Both the position numbers and the translations under genes were made by a program. Shown one piece after another: positions 9,400 to 17,658 of a stretch of 64,000 bases of DNA. Under the pieces are notes generated by a model that made no database searches, had not been told where the DNA came from, and saw only the letters and a list, made by a program, of their open reading frames with translations. The DNA lies in assembly GCF_002291425.1 (NCBI RefSeq), contig NZ_CP014136.1:4526001-4590000 (forward strand), in the 5' to 3' direction. Every line of letters begins with the position of its first letter. The stretch's first letter is position 1. The DNA comes from Gibbsiella quercinecans. Its GTDB lineage: Bacteria > Pseudomonadota > Gammaproteobacteria > Enterobacterales > Enterobacteriaceae.

Positions 9400-11148
9400 A
9401 TGATGAATGATAAAGATCTCTCGACCTGGCAGACCTTCCGTCGCTTATGGCCGATGATCACACCTTTTAAAACTGGGCTGATCGTAGCCGCTATCGCGTT
9501 AGTTTTAAACGCTGCCGGTGACACATTGATGTTGTCGCTGTTGAAACCGCTGTTGGATGAGGGTTTTGGCAAAGCAGACAGCAGCGTTCTGGTCTGGATG
9601 CCGTTGGTGGTTATCGGCCTGATGGTTATGCGCGGCCTCACCAGTTTTATTTCCAGCTATTGCATTTCCTGGGTGTCGGGGATGGTGGTGATGCAAATGC
9701 GCCGCCGCCTGTTTGGCCATATGATGCGTATGCCCGTGGCCTTTTTCGACCAGCAGTCAACGGGGACGCTGCTGTCGCGTATCACTTATGACTCCGAGCA
9801 GGTGGCATCGTCGTCGTCCAGCGCGCTGGTTACCGTGGTGCGCGAAGGGGCTTCGATCATCGGCCTCTTCATTATGATGTTTTATTATAGCTGGCAGCTT
9901 TCGGTGATCCTGATTGTGTTGGCGCCGATCGTTTCCTTCGCGATTCGCCTGGTATCGAAGCGTTTTCGTAATATCAGCAAAAATATGCAAAACACCATGG
10001 GGCAGGTGACAACCAGCGCCGAGCAAATGCTGAAAGGGCACAAAGAAGTGCTGATTTTCGGCGGTCAGCAGGTTGAAACCGAGCGTTTCAACTCGGTCAG
10101 CAATCGCATGCGCCAGCAGGGCATGAAGCTGGTTTCTGCATCGTCCATCTCCGATCCAATCATTCAGCTTATCGCATCGCTGGCGCTGGCGTTTGTGCTG
10201 TTTGCCGCCAGCTTCCCCAGTGTGATGGAAACCCTGACGGCCGGTACCATTACCGTGGTGTTCTCATCAATGATCGCCCTGATGCGGCCGCTCAAATCGC
10301 TGACCAACGTCAACGCCCAGTTCCAGCGCGGTATGGCGGCTTGCCAAACGTTGTTCAGCATTCTGGACATGGAGCAGGAAAAAGATAGCGGCACCCGCGA
10401 AGTAAAACGCGCCAAAGGGGATATTGAGTTCCGCAATGTCACCTTCTTCTACCCAGGCAAAGAAACGCCGGCGCTGCGCGACATCAACCTGAGTATTTCT
10501 GAAGGCAAAACGGTGGCGCTGGTTGGGCGCTCCGGCTCGGGTAAATCGACCATCGCCAACCTGTTGACCCGTTTCTATGACGTGCAGGAAGGGGCGGTGC
10601 TGATGGACGGTTACGATCTGCGTGAGTACACGCTGGCATCCCTGCGCGATCAGGTCGCGCTGGTATCGCAGAACGTCCACCTGTTTAACGACACCATCGC
10701 CAACAATATTGCCTATGCGCGTGAAGATCGCTATAGCCGTGCAGAGATCGAACAGGCGGCGCGCATGGCCTATGCCATGGACTTTATCGACAAGATGGAA
10801 AAGGGGCTGGATACGGTGATCGGCGAGAACGGCGTGATGCTCTCCGGTGGGCAACGCCAACGTATTGCCATTGCCCGGGCGCTGCTGCGCGATTGTCCAA
10901 TCCTGATCCTTGACGAGGCCACCTCAGCACTGGATACGGAATCTGAACGGGCGATTCAGGCGGCGCTGGACGAACTGCAGAAAAACCGCACGTCGCTGGT
11001 GATTGCGCACCGCTTGTCCACGATTGAAAAAGCGGATGAGATTCTGGTTATCGAAGACGGGCGTATCGTCGAGCGTGGCGGGCATGATGAATTGCTCGCC
11101 AGGCATGGGGCTTACGCGCAGCTTCACCGTTTGCAGTTTGGCCAATAA
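9400..11148 (+). CDS. msbA: Lipid A export ATP-binding/permease protein MsbA
   Basis: MsbA is the essential inner-membrane ABC exporter that flips core-lipid A from the cytoplasmic to the periplasmic leaflet. Its 582 residues match the E. coli length. Six membrane helices occupy the first half; the nucleotide-binding half has Walker [10 protein letters not shown] near 376-384, the signature LSGGQRQR near 481 and Walker [13 protein letters not shown] near 500. It starts at ATG 9400, 35 bases after ycaI. Its stop codon overlaps the lpxK start (TAATG), indicating translational coupling of lipid A transport with synthesis. Confidence 0.98.
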   Translation: MMNDKDLSTWQTFRRLWPMITPFKTGLIVAAIALVLNAAGDTLMLSLLKPLLDEGFGKADSSVLVWMPLVVIGLMVMRGLTSFISSYCISWVSGMVVMQMRRRLFGHMMRMPVAFFDQQSTGTLLSRITYDSEQVASSSSSALVTVVREGASIIGLFIMMFYYSWQLSVILIVLAPIVSFAIRLVSKRFRNISKNMQNTMGQVTTSAEQMLKGHKEVLIFGGQQVETERFNSVSNRMRQQGMKLVSASSISDPIIQLIASLALAFVLFAASFPSVMETLTAGTITVVFSSMIALMRPLKSLTNVNAQFQRGMAACQTLFSILDMEQEKDSGTREVKRAKGDIEFRNVTFFYPGKETPALRDINLSISEGKTVALVGRSGSGKSTIANLLTRFYDVQEGAVLMDGYDLREYTLASLRDQVALVSQNVHLFNDTIANNIAYAREDRYSRAEIEQAARMAYAMDFIDKMEKGLDTVIGENGVMLSGGQRQRIAIARALLRDCPILILDEATSALDTESERAIQAALDELQKNRTSLVIAHRLSTIEKADEILVIEDGRIVERGGHDELLARHGAYAQLHRLQFGQ

Positions 11149-12125
11149 TGATCGAGCGCATCTGGTCTGGCGGTTCACTGCTCTATTTGCTGCTGTTGCC
11201 GCTTTCCTGGCTGTATGGCCTGGTGAGCAACTTAATCCGCTTAAGCTATCGCCTGGGGCTGCGCAAAAGCTGGCGGGCGCCGGTGCCGGTTATTGTGGTG
11301 GGCAACCTGACCGCCGGCGGCAACGGTAAAACGCCGGTTGTGATTTGGCTGGTGGAGCAGTTGCAGCAACGCGGTTACCGCGCGGGCGTGGTGTCGCGCG
11401 GTTATGGCGGCAAGTCAGCAAGTTACCCGCTGCTGCTGGATGGCGCGACCACAACGGCGCAGGCCGGTGATGAGCCGGTGCTGATTTACCAACGTACCGG
11501 GGCGCCGGTTGCCGTTGCGCCCAAGCGCGTGGCCGCGGTACAAGCATTGGTGCAGCAGCACGCGGTGGATGTGGTGATCACCGACGATGGGTTGCAGCAT
11601 TATGCCCTGCAGCGTGACTTTGAAGTGGTGGTGATTGACGGCGTGCGGCGTTTTGGCAACGGCTGGTGGTTGCCCGCCGGCCCGATGCGCGAGCGCGCTG
11701 CTCGGCTGAACAGCGTGGATGTCTGCATTGCTAACGGTGGCGTAGCCCAGGCGGGTGAAATCGCCATGAAGCTGCAGGCCCGGGATGCGGTGAACCTGCT
11801 CAGCGGTGAACGGCGCCCGGCGGCTGAACTACCCCAGGTGGTTGCCATGGCCGGCATTGGTCACCCGCCGCGTTTTTTCGCCACGCTGGAAAAGCAGGGT
11901 GTTGAAATGGTGCGAGAAGTTCCGTTTGCCGACCATCAGGCCTATAGCCTGGCGCAGTTGGCCGCGTTGGTTCAGCCGCAGCAGACGCTATTGATGACCG
12001 AAAAAGATGCCGTGAAATGCAGAGCGTTTGCTCAGCCGAACTGGTGGTATTTACCGGTTGATGCACAGTTGCCCCAGCAGCAGGCCGAACAGTTGCTACA
12101 GCGCATTGAAGCGCTGCTGAAATAA
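11148..12125 (+). CDS. lpxK: Tetraacyldisaccharide 4'-kinase
   Basis: LpxK phosphorylates the 4' position of the tetraacyldisaccharide precursor to make lipid IVA, at the inner face of the cytoplasmic membrane. The 325-residue protein has an N-terminal membrane-associating helix (residues about 10-30), an unusual P-loop TAGGNGKTP (55-63, lysine 61) and the [12 protein letters not shown] segment. Start and msbA stop overlap by one base. In E. coli ycaQ follows directly; here two cold-shock genes intervene. I see no clear terminator in the first 60 bases after the stop. Confidence 0.97.
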   Translation: MIERIWSGGSLLYLLLLPLSWLYGLVSNLIRLSYRLGLRKSWRAPVPVIVVGNLTAGGNGKTPVVIWLVEQLQQRGYRAGVVSRGYGGKSASYPLLLDGATTTAQAGDEPVLIYQRTGAPVAVAPKRVAAVQALVQQHAVDVVITDDGLQHYALQRDFEVVVIDGVRRFGNGWWLPAGPMRERAARLNSVDVCIANGGVAQAGEIAMKLQARDAVNLLSGERRPAAELPQVVAMAGIGHPPRFFATLEKQGVEMVREVPFADHQAYSLAQLAALVQPQQTLLMTEKDAVKCRAFAQPNWWYLPVDAQLPQQQAEQLLQRIEALLK

Positions 12126-12213
12126 CCTGCAAGCCGTTTAGCCTTGGGGCCGGGCGGCGTGCAGTGCTGATAAAAAACGCTTTTTGTAATAAAAAAGAAA
12201 ATAAATAATCAAG

Positions 12214-12250
12214 CATTATCATAGGGATAATGTGTCATCATGCATGATGA
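12214..12250. repeat. Two tandem palindromes upstream of the csp gene
   Basis: CATTATC-N5-GATAATG occupies 12214-12232 and is followed after two bases by the perfect 16-base palindrome TCATCATGCATGATGA at 12235-12250. Both lie upstream of the candidate csp promoter and look like protein-binding sites. I recognise no specific regulator; the first resembles Fur half-sites but in the opposite arrangement. Confidence 0.5.
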
Positions 12251-12273
12251 TGAAAATAAAATGTTAAACCCGC

Positions 12274-12303
12274 TTGTGTAGCCGGTTGTTTTATGAGTAA
12301 ATA
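12274..12303 (+). promoter_or_regulatory. Candidate promoter of the first cold-shock gene
   Basis: TTGTGT (12274-12279) and TAAATA (12298-12303) are separated by 18 bases. A start near 12310 would put the cold-box-like sequence at the very 5' end of the transcript, as in cspA. Confidence 0.45.
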
Positions 12304-12307
12304 AGCC

Positions 12308-12486
12308 TCGGCCTGTGATACAGACCTATTTATGCCAGAGTTTAGAGTTAAGCAGTTCCTTCAAAGCCGTTATCAGTCGATTCCGCTTCAAAGATGAACC
12401 TTCTAAGTACCTCCCATAAGTAATGTTTCTGCAAGCAGTCCAAAGTGCCTTATGGCAAGTTTTTATATATTTAAAAGGTAAATGTA
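12308..12486 (+). promoter_or_regulatory. cspA-type long 5' leader with cold box
   Basis: TGTGATACAGACC (12314-12326) resembles the E. coli cspA cold box TGACGTACAGACC. The next similar blocks appear in the same order as in cspA: CCTTCAAAG (12358-12366), then a small hairpin near TGCCTTATGGCA, then TTAAAAGGTAA before the start codon. The roughly 170-base untranslated leader probably folds differently at low temperature and controls translation. The similarity to E. coli is from memory. Confidence 0.65.
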
Positions 12487-12696
12487 ATGTCTAAGAAGAC
12501 GGGTCAGGTTAAGTGGTTCAACGAGAGCAAAGGTTTTGGTTTCATTGAACAGCACGACGGTGGTAAAGATGTGTTTGTACATTTCTCTGCTATCATGACC
12601 GACGGTTTCAAAACCCTGGCTGAAGGCCAGCGTGTTGAGTACACCATTCAGGACAGCCCGCGCGGGCCGGCTGCCGCCAACGTTGTTGCCCTGTAA
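12487..12696 (+). CDS. CspA-family cold-shock protein
   Basis: This 69-residue protein is a single cold-shock domain that binds single-stranded RNA and DNA as a chaperone or antiterminator. Both nucleic-acid motifs are intact: RNP1 KGFGFI (residues 15-20) and RNP2 VFVHF (about 29-33). It ends in the usual ANVVAL. It most resembles CspE and CspA of E. coli, but the paralogue cannot be fixed without a tree, so I give no symbol. AAAGGTAA precedes the ATG. The long leader suggests cold induction. It is inserted between lpxK and ycaQ together with a divergent csp paralogue. Confidence 0.95.
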   Translation: MSKKTGQVKWFNESKGFGFIEQHDGGKDVFVHFSAIMTDGFKTLAEGQRVEYTIQDSPRGPAAANVVAL

Positions 12697-12781
12697 GTTC
12701 AGGGAATAGCGTATCGAGATCTTAATACAACCATGATGCAGCCGTTAGGCTGGCATTATTGCGGAAGATATTAAGTTCAAT

Positions 12782-12806
12782 AAGCCCGCCAGCGTGCGGG
12801 CTTTTT
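12782..12806 (+). terminator. Rho-independent terminator after first csp gene
   Basis: The stem AAGCCCGC / GCGGGCTT (8 bp, 6-base loop) is followed by TTTTT. The next csp gene begins only 23 to 113 bases later, so read-through or a weak internal promoter must serve it. Confidence 0.85.
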
Positions 12807-12918
12807 AATGTTTGCTCATAAGGAGTTTATGACGAAAAACTTAGGATGGGCTGGTAGCATCCAGATAACAAATACGCATGGCGTAGTTCCGGGTGCCCAC
12901 AAAAAAAGGAAATCAGTT

Positions 12919-13140
12919 ATGTTAAAAAATCGGATGTTAAAAATGGGTCGGGTGAAATGGTTTAATCAGGCTGAAGGCTATGGTTTTATTTCCCCGGTTG
13001 ATGGCAGTGGCGAAATATACGTCAGCCGCCAGGCGATTGCCAATACCAAAAACAAATCACTTACCGAAGGCCAGAACGTTGAGTTTTCGATCTGCCGTGG
13101 CTCCAATGGGCTGTCGGCCGCAGACGTTATCGCGTTCTAA
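12919..13140 (+). CDS. Divergent cold-shock-domain protein
   Basis: This is a second cold-shock domain, 73 residues from ATG 12919, next to the normal csp. It keeps GRVKWFN at the start and ADVIAF at the end. The RNA-binding surface has changed: RNP1 reads EGYGFIS and RNP2 reads IYVSRQAI in place of VFVHFSAI, losing two aromatic or histidine contacts. AAGGA at 12907-12911 supports 12919. However, an in-frame ATG at 12829 with AAGGAG at 12819-12824 would give a 103-residue form with a 30-residue basic-ended extension. RNA affinity may be reduced or altered, as in CspF and CspH of E. coli. No cold box is visible ahead of it. Confidence 0.8.
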   Translation: MLKNRMLKMGRVKWFNQAEGYGFISPVDGSGEIYVSRQAIANTKNKSLTEGQNVEFSICRGSNGLSAADVIAF

Positions 13141-13152
13141 GTATCTTCCTCC

Positions 13153-13190
13153 TCGCCAGTGCCAGCGCTCCCGCTACTTTGCACTGGCGA
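13153..13190. repeat. 10-bp perfect inverted repeat after the csp pair
   Basis: TCGCCAGTGC (13153-13162) and GCACTGGCGA (13181-13190) flank an 18-base loop. Neither strand has a T-run after the stem, so it is not an ordinary terminator. It sits between the second csp gene and ycaQ. Confidence 0.6.
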
Positions 13191-13249
13191 AGAAAAATCA
13201 CGCCAATTCCACTATTATCAAGTAACCCCCCTTTCAGCAGGACGACAGG

Positions 13250-14476
13250 ATGCCTTTGCCGGTTATTTCATTGGCCGCCGCCCGCGCACTACACCTTGCC
13301 GCCCAGGGCTTATTAACCCCGGTTCGGCGTAAAGCCCGCCCAGACGATGTTATCCAAGCGATTCAACGGATGGGCTTACTGCAAATCGATACCATCAGCG
13401 TCGTTGCCCGCAGCCCTTATCTGGTGCTGTTCAGCCGGCTTGGCGATTACTCGCCCGCATGGCTGGATCAGGCATTAGCGCAGCGGCGCCTGTTTGAATA
13501 CTGGGCGCACGAAGCCTGTTTTCTCCCCATTGACGACTTCCCTCTGATGCGTCATCGCATGCTGGCGCCACAGGGAATGGGCTGGAAATATTCGGCGCAG
13601 TGGGCTGAACAGCACCAGGATGCCATAGAGGCGCTGGTGCAACACATCGAGGAAAAAGGACCGGTGCGCTCGGCGGATTTCAGCAACGGAGATAAGGGCA
13701 ACAGCGGCTGGTGGGATTGGAAGCCGGAAAAGCGCCATCTTGAACTGCTGTTTACCACCGGCAGGCTAATGGTGGCCGAACGCCGTAATTTCCAGCGGGT
13801 GTACGATCTTACTGAACGTCTGATGCCGCAATGGGATGATGCACAACATGCGTTGCCAGAAAACGCCGCCAGGCGAGAGATGCTCCGGCGTACCTGCCGC
13901 TATCTGGGTTTTTTCCGTGCGGAATGGCTGGCGGACTATTATCGCTTAAAGCGCGTCGTGCCAGGAAAACTGCTTGCCGAGCTGCAACAACAGGGGGAGA
14001 TCATCCCTGTCGTTGTCGCCGGCTGGGACGCGAAATGCTACGTCCACCATTCGCTGGCCGCGCAACTGGCGCTGGCCGAGCAGGGTAAACTGGCATCGAC
14101 GGTGTGCACGCTGCTATCGCCGTTTGATCCGGTGGTGTGGGATCGCCGTCGCACCAGTGAACTGTTTGGTTTTGATTATCGCCTGGAATGCTATACCCCG
14201 AGCGAAAAAAGGCAGTACGGCTACTTTACCCTGCCGATATTGCAGCGCGGCGCACTGATTGGGCGCATTGATGCCAAAATGCACCGCCGTTTGGGCATAT
14301 TCGAGGTACGCAGTTTGCATCTTGAGCCGGGGCTTCGCCTGGGTAAACAACGCTGCCAGGATATATATCAAGCCATTACCCGTTGTGCACAATGGCATGG
14401 CGCGCGGCAGGTAGCGTTAAAAACGCTGCCGGATGAATTGGCTGCACATTGGGGAAGCGGCTGGCAAGTGGAATAA
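13250..14476 (+). CDS. ycaQ: DNA interstrand-crosslink glycosylase YcaQ (AlkX)
   Basis: YcaQ belongs to the HTH_42 family of DNA glycosylases that unhook interstrand crosslinks and remove bulky alkyl lesions. The 408-residue protein has tandem winged-helix domains and the catalytic motif Q-I-D at residues 45-47 in GLLQIDTISVVARSPY; the E. coli-type enzymes carry QxD where AlkZ carries QxQ. AGGACGACAGG lies just upstream of the ATG. The gene normally follows lpxK; the two csp genes now separate them. Its stop codon is the first base triplet of a 12-bp inverted repeat. Confidence 0.93.
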   Translation: MPLPVISLAAARALHLAAQGLLTPVRRKARPDDVIQAIQRMGLLQIDTISVVARSPYLVLFSRLGDYSPAWLDQALAQRRLFEYWAHEACFLPIDDFPLMRHRMLAPQGMGWKYSAQWAEQHQDAIEALVQHIEEKGPVRSADFSNGDKGNSGWWDWKPEKRHLELLFTTGRLMVAERRNFQRVYDLTERLMPQWDDAQHALPENAARREMLRRTCRYLGFFRAEWLADYYRLKRVVPGKLLAELQQQGEIIPVVVAGWDAKCYVHHSLAAQLALAEQGKLASTVCTLLSPFDPVVWDRRRTSELFGFDYRLECYTPSEKRQYGYFTLPILQRGALIGRIDAKMHRRLGIFEVRSLHLEPGLRLGKQRCQDIYQAITRCAQWHGARQVALKTLPDELAAHWGSGWQVE

Positions 14477-14529
14477 CGAACGGCGTTGCCATAAAAAGGG
14501 GGTAAAACGAGTGCCAGCGCCGTTCGTTA
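14474..14529. repeat. 12-bp inverted repeat overlapping the ycaQ stop
   Basis: TAACGAACGGCG (14474-14485) is repeated inverted as CGCCGTTCGTTA (14518-14529), with 32 bases between. The left arm contains the ycaQ stop codon. There is no T-run, so it may be an mRNA 3'-end stem rather than a terminator. Confidence 0.6.
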
Positions 14530-14606
14530 CAATACGTGGTGTTATTTGCGGTACTACCTGGGAAACAGTGTGGCAGAAAGCAACATCGACTGCTTGTGAT
14601 TAATTA

Positions 14607-14622
14607 TGTGATGCTTGTCACA
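14607..14622. promoter_or_regulatory. CRP site upstream of ycaR-kdsB
   Basis: TGTGATGCTTGTCACA matches the CRP core TGTGA-N6-TCACA exactly. It lies 144 bases before the ycaR start and 131 after ycaQ. I could not identify a convincing promoter at a set distance, so the controlled gene is uncertain; ycaR-kdsB is the nearest downstream. Confidence 0.6.
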
Positions 14623-14765
14623 CAAAATTCTACGCCTGCGGCCAGTGCAATTCAACCCCTTCACGGAAATGTCATCGAGGGGTCAGCCGGTGATTAACCG
14701 TAACACCACGTTATGTTATTCTCATGCATCTTTTCCTGAAGTCATATCTCCACCCTGGAGGGAGC

Positions 14766-14948
14766 ATGGATCACCGTTTACTTGAAATCGTTGCCTGCCC
14801 GGTCTGTAACGGCAAGCTTTACTACAATAAAGAGAATCAGGAACTGGTTTGCAAAGTGGATGGTTTGGCCTATCCGCTGCGTGATGGTATTCCGGTGCTG
14901 CTGGAAAACGAAGCGCGCGCTCTGTCACTGGAAGAGAGACACGCATGA
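14766..14948 (+). CDS. ycaR: YcaR, Trm112-like small protein
   Basis: This 60-residue protein of the Trm112/UPF0434 family has a CPVCNGKL motif near the N-terminus and the conserved [14 protein letters not shown] stretch. Its biochemical role is not established; Trm112 relatives activate methyltransferases. The frame is open from 14724, but GGAGGG at 14757-14762 and the family N-terminus MDHRLLEI place the start at 14766. The stop overlaps the kdsB start (ATGA), so the two are translationally coupled. Confidence 0.93.
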   Translation: MDHRLLEIVACPVCNGKLYYNKENQELVCKVDGLAYPLRDGIPVLLENEARALSLEERHA

Positions 14949-15694
14949 GTTTTATCGCGATTATTCCTGCGCGTTATGCGTCAACGCGTTTACCGGGCAA
15001 ACCGCTGGCAGATATCCATGGCAAACCCATGGTGGTGCACGTGATGGAACGCGCCCGCGAGTCCGGCGCGGCGCGCGTGATTGTCGCCACCGATCATGCC
15101 GATGTGGCAGATGCCGTGGCGGCGGTTGGCGGCGAAGTGTGTATGACCAGCCCGGATCATCACTCTGGCACGGAACGGTTGGCGGAAGTGATTGAACATT
15201 ACGGCTTTGCCGATGATCAGATCATTGTCAACGTCCAGGGTGATGAGCCGTTGATCCCACCGGTGATTATCCGCCAGGTGGCGGAAAACCTGGCGGCCAG
15301 CAGCGCCGGCATGGCGACGCTGGCGGTGCCGATTGAAAGTGCAGAAGAAGCGTTTAATCCTAACGCGGTGAAAGTGGTGATGGACGCCCAAGGATATGCG
15401 CTGTATTTCTCGCGCGCCACCATTCCTTGGGATCGCGAGCGTTTTGCCGTCTCGAAAGCTGCCATCGGCGACAGCCTGCTGCGCCATATCGGCATCTACG
15501 CCTATCGTGCCGGCTTTGTGCGCCGCTATGTGCGTTGGGCGCCCAGCCAACTGGAACAGATCGAGTTGCTGGAACAGCTGCGTGTGCTGTGGTATGGCGA
15601 GAAAATCCACGTGGCGGTCGCTAAGGCCATCCCAACCGTTGGGGTGGACACGGCAGACGATCTTCAACGCGTGCGCGATACCCTGCGCGGCTGA
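14945..15694 (+). CDS. kdsB: 3-deoxy-manno-octulosonate cytidylyltransferase
   Basis: KdsB activates KDO as CMP-KDO for addition to lipid A, linking it to lpxK upstream. The 249-residue cytoplasmic enzyme has the nucleotidyltransferase signature [15 protein letters not shown] at residues 7-21, the [10 protein letters not shown] metal-binding segment and HIGIYAYR further on. The start codon overlaps the ycaR stop. Confidence 0.97.
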   Translation: MSFIAIIPARYASTRLPGKPLADIHGKPMVVHVMERARESGAARVIVATDHADVADAVAAVGGEVCMTSPDHHSGTERLAEVIEHYGFADDQIIVNVQGDEPLIPPVIIRQVAENLAASSAGMATLAVPIESAEEAFNPNAVKVVMDAQGYALYFSRATIPWDRERFAVSKAAIGDSLLRHIGIYAYRAGFVRRYVRWAPSQLEQIELLEQLRVLWYGEKIHVAVAKAIPTVGVDTADDLQRVRDTLRG

Positions 15695-15711
15695 TTGCCG
15701 CCGGGTGATAG

Positions 15712-15749
15712 AACGGCCAGCGGAGCATAACGCTGGCCGTTGCGTTTTT
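15712..15749 (+). terminator. Rho-independent terminator after kdsB
   Basis: An 11-bp stem AACGGCCAGCG / CGCTGGCCGTT with an 8-base loop is followed by GCGTTTTT. Confidence 0.85.
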
Positions 15750-15848
15750 GCCCGTTGTTCTGCGTTTTGTTGATCTGCATTGAAGTATTTCCCCGCATGG
15801 CGTTTGATGATGTAAAGCGCTTTATTTTTCCTCCAGAGGTTTCGCTTG

Positions 15849-16745
15849 ATGGAACAGTTACGTGCCGAACTGAGTATTGTGCTGGGCGAATCAATCAGCC
15901 GCCTTGAACGCGTCAGCGAGCAGCCCTACGCGCACATGTACTCATTGTATGATCAACATGATCACGCCATTCCGTTGATGGCGAAAAGCTATGTCTGCGC
16001 GGGGATCGCCCAACAAGAGGCCTATAAGCTTTCAATGCTGGCGCGGGAGGGGGATATCCGTTTGCCGACGGTGTTTGGCGTGGTGTATACCCACCAGGCG
16101 CCGTACAAGGAAATTCTGCTGATTGAGCGGCTGCGCGGGGTACCGGTTGAAGCGCCGACGCGCACGCCCGATCGCTGGAACATGCTGAAGGGGCAGATCG
16201 TGGAAGGGATGCTGGCCTGGCACCGCATCGACAGCCACGGTAACGTTGGCACCGTCGACAGCACGCAGGAAAACGATTGGTTTTGCTGGTATCAACAGCG
16301 GATCGAGGTGTTATGGTCGACGCTCACCAACCTGAATTCGCCGCAGTTGACGATGGACGATCGCCGCTTGCTGTATCGCACGCGCGAAGCATTGACCCAT
16401 TTCTTTGTTGGCTTTGACGATCCCTGTGTGTTGGTGCACGGCAACCTGACGCTGCGCAGTATGCTCAAAGACGCCAAAACCGACCAACTGTTGGCGATGT
16501 TTAATCCAGGCATGATGCTTTGGGCGCCGCGTGAATACGATCTTTTCCGGCTAAGCGAACCCGGTATGCCAAGCCAACTGCTGTTCGAGTATTTGCAGCG
16601 GGCGCCGGTGGCGGAATCGTTCATGGCGCGCCGCTGGTTGTACACGGTATGGGAAGCCGCTGCGCGCATGATCCACACCGGCAAGCTCGATCGGCAACTG
16701 TTCAGCAATGCTTCGCAGCAACTGTTGCCGTGGCTGGCGGGTTAA
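15849..16745 (+). CDS. ycbJ: YcbJ, degenerate aminoglycoside-phosphotransferase-like protein
   Basis: This 298-residue protein has the overall fold signature of the APH/choline kinase family, but its function is unknown. The catalytic loop, normally HGDxxxxN, reads HGNLTLRSML (His197, Asn199), so the catalytic aspartate is replaced. The metal-binding aspartate region reads NPGMMLWAPREYDLFRL. It is therefore probably a pseudokinase or a binding protein. From memory, E. coli YcbJ shares the HGN change, so this is a family trait and not local decay. A TTG directly precedes the ATG; AGAGG lies upstream. Its stop codon overlaps that of elyC on the opposite strand. Confidence 0.9.
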   Translation: MEQLRAELSIVLGESISRLERVSEQPYAHMYSLYDQHDHAIPLMAKSYVCAGIAQQEAYKLSMLAREGDIRLPTVFGVVYTHQAPYKEILLIERLRGVPVEAPTRTPDRWNMLKGQIVEGMLAWHRIDSHGNVGTVDSTQENDWFCWYQQRIEVLWSTLTNLNSPQLTMDDRRLLYRTREALTHFFVGFDDPCVLVHGNLTLRSMLKDAKTDQLLAMFNPGMMLWAPREYDLFRLSEPGMPSQLLFEYLQRAPVAESFMARRWLYTVWEAAARMIHTGKLDRQLFSNASQQLLPWLAG

Positions 16746-17506
16746 TCCTTATCGGCGCCTTTCACCCGTTGCCACAGGCTGCCCAGCGTTTCATACCAGG
16801 CGCGTTCGCTGTGCCCCAGGAACATGGCCGAAGGCAATACGCGATCCCAAAAATACAGCGGTGAGGTGATTGCCAACTGGTTGGCCGGCGCGGGAATCGG
16901 GTGCAATCCTTTGGCGGTAAAGAAACGCATCGCCCGCGGCAGGTGGTTGGCCGAGGTGACCAAAATAAACGGCTGTTGCCCCACCAGTTCGGCGACTTGT
17001 CCTGCCTCCTGTTCGGTATCCATCGGGCGATCGAGCACCACGATATCACTGCGCGGTACCCCCAAGCTCTCCGCCACTCTGGCGGCGGTCTCGGCGTTGC
17101 TCAGCATATTGGCGCCGCTGGCGCCGGTAAACACCATTTTGCTGCCGGGGCGTGCCTGATAGAGACGTATACCTTCGGTAACCCGCGGCAGGCTATTGCC
17201 GATCAGATTGGAGCTCGGCGCCCAGTCCGGGTTATACGTGTAGCCACCGCCTAACACCACGATATACTTTGCCGCATCGTTGCCGCGGTAGGTGGCGTAT
17301 TGCGCTTCGATGGGGCGCAATAAGCGATCGGCGACCGGTTGCAGACTGAAAAGCAATAAAAACAGCCAACTCAGGGTTAAAATGGCCTTACCGCTTTTCT
17401 GCCAGCGGGTGAACCATATCAGTAACAGTGCCAGCCCCATCAGCAAAAGCAGGGCGGGCAGCGGCATCAAAATACCGCCGATGAACTTTTTCAGGTCAAA
17501 CAGCAT
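16742..17506 (-). CDS. elyC: Envelope biogenesis factor ElyC (DUF218)
   Basis: ElyC (YcbC) is an inner-membrane protein needed for peptidoglycan assembly at low temperature; it acts on the use of the undecaprenyl carrier. The 254-residue product has two N-terminal membrane helices (about residues 10-60) and a periplasmic DUF218 domain with YIVVLGGGY, FTGASGANM and LVTSANHLPRAM motifs. The open frame extends 22 codons upstream, but I start at 17506, where MLFDLKK matches the family. It is divergent from cmoM and convergent with ycbJ, with overlapping stop codons and no terminator. Confidence 0.93.
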   Translation of the reverse strand: MLFDLKKFIGGILMPLPALLLLMGLALLLIWFTRWQKSGKAILTLSWLFLLLFSLQPVADRLLRPIEAQYATYRGNDAAKYIVVLGGGYTYNPDWAPSSNLIGNSLPRVTEGIRLYQARPGSKMVFTGASGANMLSNAETAARVAESLGVPRSDIVVLDRPMDTEQEAGQVAELVGQQPFILVTSANHLPRAMRFFTAKGLHPIPAPANQLAITSPLYFWDRVLPSAMFLGHSERAWYETLGSLWQRVKGADKD

Positions 17507-17658
17507 CAAAAATCCGATCCTTTTGGGTGAAAAAACGACATCCAGGCGCAATCTGGCTGCAAGAAGATTCATTCTAAGCCAGTCTGTGCCAAAATAGCAG
17601 GTTTGAATAGGCGGGCGTTTTGCCGGAGCCAGAATAAAAGCAGTGGAGTCACTGTCTT

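Noticed and set aside
12214..12232. Fur box upstream of csp
   Set aside because: The arms read CATTATC...GATAATG, the reverse of the Fur arrangement, and csp genes are not typical iron targets.
14724..14765. N-terminal extension of YcaR
   Set aside because: The best ribosome site and the family N-terminus are at 14766.
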